Origin: Gloeocapsa sp. DLM2.Bin57
GTDB lineage: Bacteria; Cyanobacteriota; Cyanobacteriia; Cyanobacteriales; Gloeocapsaceae
DNA length: 64,000 bases
Assembly: GCA_007693955.1 (NCBI GenBank)
Contig: RECR01000066.1
Location: 79,506 to 143,505 of the forward strand
Reading direction: 5' to 3'
In this document: positions 43,060 to 50,481 of the stretch, in pieces
Layout of the letters: each line of letters begins with the position of its first letter
Position numbering within the stretch: the stretch's first letter is position 1
Position numbers and translations under genes: made by a program
Notes under the pieces: model-generated
What the model was told of the DNA's origin: nothing
Seen by the model: the letters and a program-made list of their open reading frames with translations, nothing else
Database searches by the model: none

Positions 43060-43410
43060 TTAGCAATGAACTAGTTTTTCTTGATCCTGAGATTCGCTCT
43101 GATTGCTCACTTTTTCGCCAATCTCTAGAGGAAATTCCTCGTCTATCACGCTGGGTTGATTTTTCAGTGACACCATCTCTCCTTCTTTCAACACTAAGGC
43201 TGCGTCGCATTCTGGACAGATATGCACTTGGTGAGTTTTTCCGTATAGGTTTTCTCTAGCCTCTTCTACCACCTCTGGATTGTGTAAGTAGAAGCTGATC
43301 GCTTTTTCTACTACTGCTGACATCGATTCTGAGTCGATCGCAGATCGTATCTTAAGCTGTCGGTGAAGACTCGGGGAAACATATAGGGTTATCTTTTGCT
43401 TGTCTTGCAT
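43060..43410 (-). CDS. Ribbon-helix-helix-like protein with CxxC knuckle
   Basis: 116 residues. The N-terminus QKITLYVSPSLHRQLKIRSA followed by SMSAVVEKAISFYL matches a CopG/Arc-type ribbon-helix-helix fold, normally a dimeric DNA-binding unit. The middle has one CxxC (VHICPECDAALVLKEGEMVS), a half zinc ribbon that could complete a site in a dimer. The C-terminus is acidic and disordered. Lies about 60 nt upstream of ycf46 on the same strand, so it may be in the same operon. Possible regulator; no toxin partner is next to it. Confidence 0.6.
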   Translation of the reverse strand: MQDKQKITLYVSPSLHRQLKIRSAIDSESMSAVVEKAISFYLHNPEVVEEARENLYGKTHQVHICPECDAALVLKEGEMVSLKNQPSVIDEEFPLEIGEKVSNQSESQDQEKLVHC

Positions 43411-43529
43411 TTTAGGGATTTACTTGATTTACCCGGGTATTGATTTTTATCCTACTAGGCTTTTTTGATTCTGTCAAGCTGTTATGCCATTATGACGGCA
43501 ATTTCGTTACATTTCTTAACAATTAAGCT

Positions 43530-43563
43530 AAAAAAAACCCGCCTACTAGCTTGAGACGGGTTT
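43530..43563 (-). terminator. Rho-independent terminator of riboswitch-controlled small gene
   Basis: Reading the minus strand, AAACCCGTC...GGCGGGTTT forms a 7-bp or longer stem and is followed by a run of seven T. It closes the unit formed by the promoter at 43944-43916, the glutamine riboswitch and the 72-codon gene. Confidence 0.85.
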
Positions 43564-43575
43564 GATAAGGTAATT

Positions 43576-43794
43576 TCAGGATCTGCGGGGTGAAAAGAGT
43601 TTGAACTTTTCCAACAGCAGTGGAATAACTATAACTAACAGTTTAATTAGCCAAGGCGCAAAAAACAAAGAAAGAATTATCGACAAAACAGAAACTAAAC
43701 CTAGAGCGGCTTGACCAACTTCTTCTTCAGTATTAATACTTGCCCAAGCAGTAACTGTAGCGATTCCAAAACTCATCAATGATGGTATTAACAT
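43576..43794 (-). CDS. 72-residue membrane protein under glutamine riboswitch control
   Basis: 72 residues: helix 1 about 3-19 (IPSLMSFGIATVTAWAS), a short acidic loop (INTEEEVGQ), helix 2 about 28-62 (ALGLVSVLSIILSLFFAPWL, IKLLVIVIPLLLEK) and a basic tail KFKLFSPRRS. Ribosome-binding site GGAAAGGTGAG lies about 6-8 nt upstream. It is not like the glutamine synthetase inactivating factors IF7 or IF17, which are soluble and basic. The leader carries a glnA-type riboswitch, so glutamine should raise expression. I do not recognise the family; a role in nitrogen or glutamine homeostasis at the membrane is inference. Confidence 0.8.
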   Translation of the reverse strand: MLIPSLMSFGIATVTAWASINTEEEVGQAALGLVSVLSIILSLFFAPWLIKLLVIVIPLLLEKFKLFSPRRS

Positions 43795-43824
43795 CTGAAC
43801 TCACCTTTCCCAATAATGGATTAA

Positions 43825-43904
43825 GTGCGTTCCTTCGGTTGTGTTAACCTACTTCCGTCTTGCCACTTTTGTTAGAGAGGCTAGTTTGTGGTAAGATGAA
43901 CGTT
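43825..43904 (-). promoter_or_regulatory. Glutamine riboswitch (glnA RNA motif)
   Basis: On the minus strand a three-way junction fits the glnA motif. P1 is CGTTC (43902-43898) with GAACG within 43832-43828. P2 is CTTACCAC (43895-43888) with GTGGCAAG (43866-43859). P3 is GGTT with AACC (43849-43837). Conserved blocks GACGGAAGTAGG (43859-43848) and CCGAAGGAACGC (43838-43827) are intact. These riboswitches bind L-glutamine and in cyanobacteria act as ON switches, for example upstream of gifB. It ends about 32 nt before the ATG of the 72-codon gene. Confidence 0.92.
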
Positions 43905-43915
43905 GTCTAGACCCA

Positions 43916-43944
43916 AATTTAGGCTAATTAGAGTCAAATGTCAA
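43916..43944 (-). promoter_or_regulatory. Sigma70-type promoter of glutamine riboswitch transcript
   Basis: Minus strand TTGACA (43944-43939), a 17-nt spacer and TAAATT (43921-43916). Transcription would begin near 43908, just upstream of P1 of the riboswitch, which independently supports both predictions. Confidence 0.8.
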
Positions 43945-43969
43945 TAGTTTTTGTGAGCAACCGTTAACC

Positions 43970-44638
43970 TTACTTGGGAAAGGTATTTAAAATAATAATA
44001 TGGCGATCGCTATCTAACTTAATCCAGTTATGACGTTGAAATTCACCTAATAATCTGGTTATAGTTACTCTAGTAGTGCCAATAGTACTAGCTAGGTTTT
44101 GGTGAGTTAAGCGTACCATAATGCGGTTACCATTAGCAACAGGCTCACTCAATTCTTGTTGTAAAAGGTTTAATAAGGCTTGTAGTCTATCTTCAACGCG
44201 ACGCAAACCAGCGATCGCCAATAAAGCTTCAGTTTGTTTAATTCTAGTAATCAGCTGTTGTAGAGCTAATTGAGTTAAGTTAGGGTTATTCCCAATTTCT
44301 TCTAACAGATACCATTTTAAAGATACATCAGAGAGAGCTTTAGCTTGATAAGCTTCGATTTGACTCAAACCTCTGCCAAAGAAAGTAGAGGCTTTAGCCC
44401 ATCCCAAGAGGATTTCTTCCCCATCAAGGTGTAATTGACTCAATTGCACCACACCATAATCTACTTGCCAAACTCCCGAAGGAATCAGTGGTATATTTTC
44501 CCCTTTTTCGTAGAAACGTAAACTTCGTCCCTGATTGTTTTCTTCTCGGTCAGAAGACTGACAAGGTGTGTAGTAAGTTAAGAGCATCGAATCAACCCAA
44601 AATTTCAGCAGTTTATCTTCTGGCTTAACTCTACACAA
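43970..44638 (-). CDS. CRP/FNR family regulator with NtcA-like recognition helix
   Basis: 222 residues; Met at residue 18 (MLLTYYTPC) is an alternative start. The N-terminal two-thirds is a shortened, divergent effector domain (GVWQVDYGVVQLSQLHLDGE, EILLGWAKASTFFGRG). The C-terminal winged helix LTHQNLASTIGTTRVTITRL resembles NtcA's recognition helix (IGSTRVTVTRL), so it may read similar GTA-N8-TAC sites. It is not NtcA itself: the N-terminal domain differs clearly. It lies 29 nt downstream of bgtA, so it is probably in one operon with that transporter gene, under the NtcA box at 45505. Confidence 0.82.
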   Translation of the reverse strand: MCRVKPEDKLLKFWVDSMLLTYYTPCQSSDREENNQGRSLRFYEKGENIPLIPSGVWQVDYGVVQLSQLHLDGEEILLGWAKASTFFGRGLSQIEAYQAKALSDVSLKWYLLEEIGNNPNLTQLALQQLITRIKQTEALLAIAGLRRVEDRLQALLNLLQQELSEPVANGNRIMVRLTHQNLASTIGTTRVTITRLLGEFQRHNWIKLDSDRHIIILNTFPK

Positions 44639-44667
44639 CCTAAGTAAAGAACAGTTTAAGAAAGCTA

Positions 44668-45444
44668 TTAACTATTCATACGACTTAAGAAAGTTTTGAG
44701 ACGTTCACTCCGTGGATTTCTGAGCACTTCGTTGGGGTTACCGTCTTCTTCTACCACACCTTTATTGAGGAAAATCACCCGATTACCAACCTCTCTAGCG
44801 AATAACATCTCATGGGTTACCACTACCATAGTCATTCCCTCTTCAGCCAGAGTACGCATAACGTTGAGAACTTCTCCTACTAATTCTGGATCTAAAGCGC
44901 TTGTTGGTTCATCAAAAAGAATAGCTTGAGGTTTCATACACAAACTACGAGCGATCGCCACCCGTTGTTTTTGACCACCGGATAGTTGTTCAGGATAGAA
45001 ATTAGGTTTATCAGCCAACCCTACCTTATCAAGATAGTAGATTGCTTCATCTTTTAACTCATTGGCAGGACGTCCTAAAACCTGTTGGGGGGCTAACATT
45101 AAATTTTGTAAAACTGTGAGATGGGGAAACAGGTTAAAATGTTGGAAAACCATACCCACCTTAATACGTAAAGTACGCAAAGCTTTAGAACTAATTTTGG
45201 GTTTAGATAAATCAATTCCCATCACATCAAGAGTCCCACCATTGATGGTTTCTAGACGGTTAAAGCAACGCAGAAGAGTACTTTTACCGCAACCTGATGG
45301 ACCAATTACCGAAACCACTTCACCACGTTTAAGAGTTCCAGTAACACCCTTTAAAACTTCTAATGCACCATAGTTTTTTCTTAAATTTTCAAAAGTAATC
45401 ACCGCGTCGGTGGCTTCTTGAGTTAAAGTAGCTGGACTTTGCAT
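44668..45444 (-). CDS. bgtA: Polar amino acid ABC transporter ATPase (BgtA/GlnQ-like)
   Basis: 258 residues, a complete ABC ATPase: Walker [21 protein letters not shown]-loop [13 protein letters not shown], signature [17 protein letters not shown], Walker [17 protein letters not shown]-loop VVTHEM. The sequence is typical of GlnQ/HisP-type importers of glutamine, glutamate, His, Lys and Arg. The divergent neighbour is a BgtB-type binding-protein/permease fusion, so the pair makes up a whole transporter, as in Synechocystis, though split over two strands. Regulated from the shared region holding an NtcA box. Confidence 0.9.
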   Translation of the reverse strand: MQSPATLTQEATDAVITFENLRKNYGALEVLKGVTGTLKRGEVVSVIGPSGCGKSTLLRCFNRLETINGGTLDVMGIDLSKPKISSKALRTLRIKVGMVFQHFNLFPHLTVLQNLMLAPQQVLGRPANELKDEAIYYLDKVGLADKPNFYPEQLSGGQKQRVAIARSLCMKPQAILFDEPTSALDPELVGEVLNVMRTLAEEGMTMVVVTHEMLFAREVGNRVIFLNKGVVEEDGNPNEVLRNPRSERLKTFLSRMNS

Positions 45445-45477
45445 AATTAAGGTTTTTAATTAACTTTGTTGTCATCT

Positions 45478-45518
45478 ATTTTAGAAGTTCACAACCAAAA
45501 AATTGTATCTTTGATTAC
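45478..45518 (-). promoter_or_regulatory. NtcA-activated type promoter between bgtA and bgtB
   Basis: GTATCTTTGATTAC (45505-45518) is a perfect GTA-N8-TAC NtcA box. On the minus strand a TAAAAT (45483-45478, TAN3T form) lies 21 nt downstream of the box, the spacing of class II NtcA-activated promoters, pointing to bgtA and the CRP-like gene as targets. In the plus direction no good -10 occurs at that distance, but bgtB may still be affected. Confidence 0.7.
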
Positions 45519-45588
45519 ATTTAACTGGAGGATTTTAGTTAATACTAACACCAGACAAAATAAATATATATAGCTAGTTGCAAAGTCA

Positions 45589-47112
45589 ATGTTGAGAATC
45601 AAAAGAATTCCGTGGTTGTATCAATCGATTATAGCAATAGTTTGTTGCGTTTTAATCATAATTGGTTCAGGGTTACCTACTAGAGCCAATGAGACCTTAA
45701 GAGTAGCCACAGAGCCAACTTTTCCCCCTTTTGAAATGCGAGATAAAGACGGCAATCTCGTCGGGTTTGATATTGATATTATGAACGCTTTAGGAGAAGA
45801 AGCCGGATTCAATATCGAATGGGTGACCTTACCCTTTGACGGGATTGTTCCTGCGTTACAAGTAGGACAAGTTGACGCAGCTATCAGCGGGATGACGATT
45901 ACGCCAGAACGTGCGCAGACAGTCGCTTTTTCTCGTCCTTACTTTAAATCAGGTTTAGCGATCGCCGTGCGAGAAGGAAACGAAGACATTAACAGCTTTG
46001 AAGACTTAGAAGGAAAAAGAATAGCGGTTCAAATCGGTACAACAGGAGCAATCCAATCAGCCACAATACCAGGAGCGATCGTTTCCAACTTTGACTCATC
46101 GGTTTTTGCTTTACAAGAATTAGTCAACGGTAACGTAGATGCAGTAGTCAACGATGCACCTGTTACCTTATTCGCGATTAAAGAGACTAATCTTCAAGGT
46201 ATAAAAATTGCGGGAGAATTTGTCACCGAGGAATATTACGGTATTGCTTTTCCCTTCAACTCTCCCAACGTAGAAAGAATTAACCAAGCAATAGAAACAC
46301 TAATCACCAATGGTAGATATCAAGAAATTTATGAAGCCTGGTTTGGAGTAGCGCCACCGACATTACCAGAAGTTGCGCCAACTTTACTAAATGCAGACAC
46401 ACAAGTCACAAATAACCTAGACTGGGCAAGACTATTACCTAACTTCTTAATTGGTGCGTTAGTTACTTTACAAATAACCGCGGTAGCGACTTTTGTCGGT
46501 ATGATTGGGGGGGTTATCATCGCGGTAATTCGTAAGTCTAAACTCAAAATTTTACGAATGCTAGCTAAATGGTACGTTGACTTTTTCCGTGGTACACCAT
46601 TACTAGTACAGCTGTTTATGATTTACTTTGGTTTACCCGCTTTACTCCAAGGAATGGGTTTAAATTTGACCTTGGGTCGTTTTCCTGCAGCGATCGCTGC
46701 TTTAGGGATGAACGCTGCAGCTTATCTGAGTGAAATCATCAGAGGAGGTATTGACTCAGTAGATCCTGGTCAATTGGAAGCTGCAGAATGTTTAGGAATG
46801 AATCCTACTCAAGCGATGTCTTATGTTATTTTCCCCCAAGCTTTTCGTCGGATGATACCACCATTAGGTAATGAATTTATTACCCTACTCAAAGACACTA
46901 GCTTAGTAGCGGTAATTGGTTATGAAGAGTTATTCCGTCGAGGACAATTAGCGGTAGCTGTCACTTTCCGCGCTTTTGAAATTTACGCAGCGATCGCCTT
47001 AATTTATTTAATTCTGAATTTATTGTCTTCGCGATTTTTCTCATTCTTAGAAGTTTGGATGGATCCTGTCAAGAAAGCTAAAAAAGCAGCAGCGAAACAA
47101 CAAACAGCCTAA
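45589..47112 (+). CDS. bgtB: Solute-binding protein fused to permease for glutamine/basic amino acids (BgtB-like)
   Basis: 507 residues. Signal segment (QSIIAIVCCVLIIIGSGLPT), then a family 3 binding domain about 33-265 with EPTFPPFEMRDKDGNLVGFD and GMTITPERAQTVAFSRPYF. A HisM/GlnP-type permease follows at about 280-495, with helices and the EAA loop LEAAECLGMNPTQAMSYVIF. The fused form matches BgtB of the cyanobacterial Bgt system, which takes up glutamine and basic amino acids with BgtA. The binding domain would face the periplasm. Divergent from bgtA with 144 nt between. Confidence 0.92.
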   Translation: MLRIKRIPWLYQSIIAIVCCVLIIIGSGLPTRANETLRVATEPTFPPFEMRDKDGNLVGFDIDIMNALGEEAGFNIEWVTLPFDGIVPALQVGQVDAAISGMTITPERAQTVAFSRPYFKSGLAIAVREGNEDINSFEDLEGKRIAVQIGTTGAIQSATIPGAIVSNFDSSVFALQELVNGNVDAVVNDAPVTLFAIKETNLQGIKIAGEFVTEEYYGIAFPFNSPNVERINQAIETLITNGRYQEIYEAWFGVAPPTLPEVAPTLLNADTQVTNNLDWARLLPNFLIGALVTLQITAVATFVGMIGGVIIAVIRKSKLKILRMLAKWYVDFFRGTPLLVQLFMIYFGLPALLQGMGLNLTLGRFPAAIAALGMNAAAYLSEIIRGGIDSVDPGQLEAAECLGMNPTQAMSYVIFPQAFRRMIPPLGNEFITLLKDTSLVAVIGYEELFRRGQLAVAVTFRAFEIYAAIALIYLILNLLSSRFFSFLEVWMDPVKKAKKAAAKQQTA

Positions 47113-47136
47113 TTATAGGGGAAGAAAGGAGTTCCT

Positions 47137-47160
47137 AGAGAGGTGGAACCTTCCCTCTCT
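47137..47160. terminator. Hairpin after bgtB, between convergent genes
   Basis: AGAGAGG (47137-47143) pairs with CCTCTCT (47154-47160), and flanking AGGGGAAGA/TCTTCCCT extend the symmetry. It lies between the convergent bgtB and lptC stops. There is no clear T run, so this is a weak prediction. Confidence 0.4.
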
Positions 47161-47195
47161 CTTCCCTATTCCCTTGTCAAGTAGCGCTATAAAAT

Positions 47196-48329
47196 CTACC
47201 ATTTAATATCTGTAACTATCTGATTTTCTTCACTACCAGTAACGACGATATTATTATCTTGAAGAGTACCAATAGCTTTATCTCCTCTTAAGTGTAAATC
47301 GGGTTCAATTTGCTCATAAACCACATTTCCTCTCGCTTCTACTATTTGAGTATTAATTGACCAAGTTAACTCCCGAGAATATAAATTAGCTTGATTGCGA
47401 GGAGTTTTACCCTGAACACCATTACTGAGATGAGCAATTTCTGTTACTAAATCCAATTCTCCCTGATTAGCTGTTAGGGTTAATTCTTCTTCATGGTGTA
47501 CTATTTTCACGGGTTCATCAGCAATAATTCTTCTTTCTTGGTAATACCAAATTAAAGAATTACTCGCAATTTGTACAGCAGGTTGAAAAGAAATAAATTC
47601 AACATTATTGCTAAACTTGGCTTGATGTGACTCTAAATCTATCTCTAATTTGTCAGACGTAATTTTCTCAGTAATTATCGCTTGTTCATCATAACGAACT
47701 ATTTCTACGGGAGAATTAACTAGAATATTTTCTGACTCTATTTGCCAAAGTAATTGATTAGAATTAAATTTCAGAGGAGATTCTTGACTATAACCGACAA
47801 CATCTCCGCTTAACTCTAATTCCTGAGTATCAGTATAATATTTTCCCATTAAAGCAGTAAAATTGAATTGGGTATGTTTACCAGCTAAATTACCTCTCAA
47901 GATTAATAAATTATTTTGGGTGTACCAAGTTAGTTCATCTCCCGTAATCACCGTTTGATTGCGCACATCAGTAATAACCACATTATCTGTTAAAATAATA
48001 ATCTCACCATCGTCAATAACTTGACCTTTTTCTGCGGTAAGATAGATAGCTAATTCCTGATTTTGCCAATAATTACCAGTAACACCATCTAGATAAGCAA
48101 ACTGACGATCCGGACTATATTTAGTTTCAACTGATTTAACTCTCCAGAGAGTTTGTCCTGCGGGGTTAGCTTGTTCTAAAATAGCATTAGATAGAATTAA
48201 CTGACTTTCAGTCACACCACCATTATCAGGGTTTGAAGATGTCTCAGGGATACTTTCTGCTTGACAACCTGTCAGCAAAAAAAATAATAATAGACTTCTG
48301 GTAGTAATTAAGGAAAATAGATTTTTCAC
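47196..48329 (-). CDS. lptC: LPS export protein LptC (cyanobacterial long form)
   Basis: 377 residues. Lipoprotein signal with lipobox LLTGC (SLLLFFLLTGCQAESIP). The mature part is made of repeated beta-strand units (VVITDVRNQTVITGDELTWY, NFTALMGKYYTDTQELELSG, VVYEQIEPDLHLRGDKAIGT) characteristic of the LptA/LptC beta-jellyroll. It is about twice the length of the E. coli protein, as is normal in cyanobacteria. LptC passes lipopolysaccharide from the LptBFG exporter to the periplasmic bridge. No other lpt gene is in the window. Confidence 0.85.
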   Translation of the reverse strand: MKNLFSLITTRSLLLFFLLTGCQAESIPETSSNPDNGGVTESQLILSNAILEQANPAGQTLWRVKSVETKYSPDRQFAYLDGVTGNYWQNQELAIYLTAEKGQVIDDGEIIILTDNVVITDVRNQTVITGDELTWYTQNNLLILRGNLAGKHTQFNFTALMGKYYTDTQELELSGDVVGYSQESPLKFNSNQLLWQIESENILVNSPVEIVRYDEQAIITEKITSDKLEIDLESHQAKFSNNVEFISFQPAVQIASNSLIWYYQERRIIADEPVKIVHHEEELTLTANQGELDLVTEIAHLSNGVQGKTPRNQANLYSRELTWSINTQIVEARGNVVYEQIEPDLHLRGDKAIGTLQDNNIVVTGSEENQIVTDIKW

Positions 48330-48339
48330 AATTAAATTT

Positions 48340-48924
48340 ATGTTACTAAAACTTGATAAAATATTATTTATAGGTAGTTGTGTTTATTTATTGGGAGTAA
48401 TTGCTTGGATAGGTAATCGTAATCGTATCAGTCAGGTTGAAACAACCACAGTTAATGATTCCGAACAAGAGTTTATTGTTTATCTACAAAATGCTTTAAG
48501 CAGAATTGAACAGCAAAAACTATACAGAGAATCGACAACTAATTTAGCTCAACAACCAGATCATAACAACAAACAACAACCAGAGCGAGTCTATATCCCA
48601 TTGTATCAACCTCCTCAGATTATTACCCAAACTCCACCCCCAATTTCTGAACCACTACCACCCCCTCCACCTCCCAATTTTCCTAATGAAGTAGCTGTAA
48701 CACCACCTTTAGTAGATACTCAAGTTAACTGTACTCTGATAGGATTATTAGAGTCAGAACAAGGAGCGATCGCCCTGTTTGATTGGAATGGTGTCATTGA
48801 AAGAGTGCAAATTGGACAAGAAATAGCTGCTACAGGTTGGATACTCCAGGATATTATAGATAATCAAGCTATAGTCAGCTATAACGACCAAATAAAAACC
48901 GTTGCTGTAGGTAAAACATTCTAA
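48340..48924 (+). CDS. Membrane-anchored protein with proline-rich linker and GspC/PilP-like C-domain
   Basis: 194 residues. One N-terminal membrane helix (ILFIGSCVYLLGVIAWIG), a helical stretch, a proline-rich spacer (seven consecutive Pro near residue 107) and a C-terminal beta domain of ~65 residues: CTLIGLLESEQGAIALFDWN and IVSYNDQIKTVAVGKTF. That order (inner-membrane anchor, Pro linker, HR-like domain) is the layout of GspC and PilP components of type II secretion/type IV pilus machines. Sequence likeness is weak and no pilus genes adjoin. Starts 10 nt from divergent lptC; followed by TIGR04376 after 13 nt. Confidence 0.55.
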   Translation: MLLKLDKILFIGSCVYLLGVIAWIGNRNRISQVETTTVNDSEQEFIVYLQNALSRIEQQKLYRESTTNLAQQPDHNNKQQPERVYIPLYQPPQIITQTPPPISEPLPPPPPPNFPNEVAVTPPLVDTQVNCTLIGLLESEQGAIALFDWNGVIERVQIGQEIAATGWILQDIIDNQAIVSYNDQIKTVAVGKTF

Positions 48925-48937
48925 AAGGTTAAAGATT

Positions 48938-49513
48938 ATGGGTTTATTTGATGATCTCAATCGTTTTCTCGAAGAAAGACTAGATGAATTTTTACGCAAT
49001 AATCCCCATCTAGAAATTAACGCTATTGTAGAACAACTCAAAGAACAAGAAAGAGACACACTCAAAAAAATTATTAATCTAGAATCCCAAGAAAGACAAT
49101 TACAGCAACAAATACTTAGTTTAGCCCAAGATATTCAAACTTGGCATTCTCGGGTTAAAAAAGCCCAAAACGCGGGAGAACAAGAATTAGCCCAAAAAGC
49201 AGCCCAGAGGGAAGCTTCTCTTTTACACCAGGGTAACCTGGTTTGGGGACAAATGGAAGTAGTTAAACAACAAATAGTGCAAACTAAAAAACTTCTACAA
49301 GAAATCGTCCAAAAAAAGCAAGAAGCACAAATAAAAGCGCAAACTATCGCCCAAAACCAAGCTACAAGTAATTATCAGACTGATTCAGCTACCAAAGGTT
49401 GGCAAGAAAGTACTAGATCTTATGATAAATATAATGATCCTCTGGAAAAAACCTTTCAAGAATGGGAAACTAATCAAGAATTAGAACAAATGAAGCGCAA
49501 TCTTGGCAAATAA
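48938..49513 (+). CDS. TIGR04376 family coiled-coil protein
   Basis: 191 residues beginning MGLFDDLNRFLEERLDEFLR, the fixed start of this cyanobacterial family. The rest is Gln/Glu/Lys-rich coiled coil (IINLESQERQLQQQILSLAQ, VVKQQIVQTKKLLQEIVQKK). No membrane segment. It resembles phage-shock PspA-like coiled coils only in general form. The closing segment DPLEKTFQEWETNQELEQMK is also family-typical. Same transcript as the GspC/PilP-like gene. Role unknown. Confidence 0.8.
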   Translation: MGLFDDLNRFLEERLDEFLRNNPHLEINAIVEQLKEQERDTLKKIINLESQERQLQQQILSLAQDIQTWHSRVKKAQNAGEQELAQKAAQREASLLHQGNLVWGQMEVVKQQIVQTKKLLQEIVQKKQEAQIKAQTIAQNQATSNYQTDSATKGWQESTRSYDKYNDPLEKTFQEWETNQELEQMKRNLGK

Positions 49514-49524
49514 AGAGTTAGGTT

Positions 49525-49621
49525 TTAGGTGGAACGGTATTACGTAGCATATGTTATTAGAGCCATATTTTATACTCCCTACTCCCCTACTCCCCGTCTC
49601 TCCACACTCCCTCCTCTCTTC
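49525..49621. repeat. Dispersed intergenic repeat tract
   Basis: TTAGGTGGAACGGT (49525-49538) repeats the sequence at 7028-7041. It is followed by a C/T-rich run (CTCCCTACTCCCCTACTCCC and on to CTCTTCC) much like the one at 7081-7110. Together with a related C/T tract near 61150-61200 this is a dispersed, non-coding repeat family placed after genes. Confidence 0.55.
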
Positions 49622-49629
49622 CAAGAGTA

Positions 49630-50481
49630 CTATATAATTCTCATACTTAAATCTAACCAAGAAGAACGAGTAATGGGGGCACTAGTAGAGATATAATCTA
49701 CTCGGGTTTTAGCAACAGCGCGAATATTGTCTAAAGTAATATTACCTGATGCTTCGATCTTGATGTGGGGGTTTTGGGATTTGATTAATTTTACTGCACT
49801 AACCATGTCGGGAATGGTCATATTGTCGAGCATAATAATATCAGCGCCAAGGGCGATCGCTTCTGTTACTTGTGCTAGATTACTAGTTTCTACCTCTATG
49901 GTAAGAGGATAGGGCATAGTTTGACGTATTTGACTGATAGCTTGCTCTATTCCTCCACTTCCTGCGATATGGTTATCTTTAATCATAATTGCGTCATCTA
50001 AACCAAGACGATGGTTACGACCTCCTCCTACTTGAATGGCGTATTTTTCTAGTATCCTTAACCCTGGTGTGGTTTTACGGGTATCTACGAGTTGGGTTGG
50101 TAAATCCTCAATTTTGGCTACGTATTCCCGAGTTAGGGTGGAAATTCCACTCAGACGCATAGCTAAATTTAAAGCGACTCTTTCTCCCATTAATAATGCG
50201 TCGAGAGGTCCATCTAGGGTAGCGATGGTTTCACCTGGTGTGACTAAAGTTCCCTCGGTTACCAAAGCAGAAAAGTTGACTTGAGGATTAATCAGGTTAA
50301 AAACTCTTCCCGCTACTGGTAAACCTGCGATTACTCCCTGTTGTTTAGCTATCCAGGTAGCTTTTTTGGGGGATGATTGGGCTAATAATCCTGCTGTGGT
50401 GCGATCTCCTCTCCCGATATCTTCTAATAACCAGTTATTCAATAATGGATCTATGATGATCCAGGGTAATGTGAACATCAT
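49630..50481 (-). CDS. nadC: Nicotinate-nucleotide pyrophosphorylase (carboxylating) NadC
   Basis: 283 residues. NadC converts quinolinate and PRPP to nicotinate mononucleotide in NAD synthesis. Landmarks: [101 protein letters not shown] and IEASGNITLDNI. All active-site Arg/Lys/His/Glu positions appear intact. Its start overlaps the stop of the pseudouridine synthase gene by 4 nt. Confidence 0.95.
   Translation of the reverse strand: MMFTLPWIIIDPLLNNWLLEDIGRGDRTTAGLLAQSSPKKATWIAKQQGVIAGLPVAGRVFNLINPQVNFSALVTEGTLVTPGETIATLDGPLDALLMGERVALNLAMRLSGISTLTREYVAKIEDLPTQLVDTRKTTPGLRILEKYAIQVGGGRNHRLGLDDAIMIKDNHIAGSGGIEQAISQIRQTMPYPLTIEVETSNLAQVTEAIALGADIIMLDNMTIPDMVSAVKLIKSQNPHIKIEASGNITLDNIRAVAKTRVDYISTSAPITRSSWLDLSMRII

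Noticed and set aside
43795..43969. Reading this gap as an ordinary promoter region only
   Set aside because: The paired P1-P3 arms and the conserved glnA-motif blocks are too specific; it was kept as a glutamine riboswitch.
44696..45373. Plus-strand frames opposite bgtA
   Set aside because: Antisense shadows of an ABC ATPase gene with all motifs intact; Arg/Ser-rich composition typical of non-coding frames.
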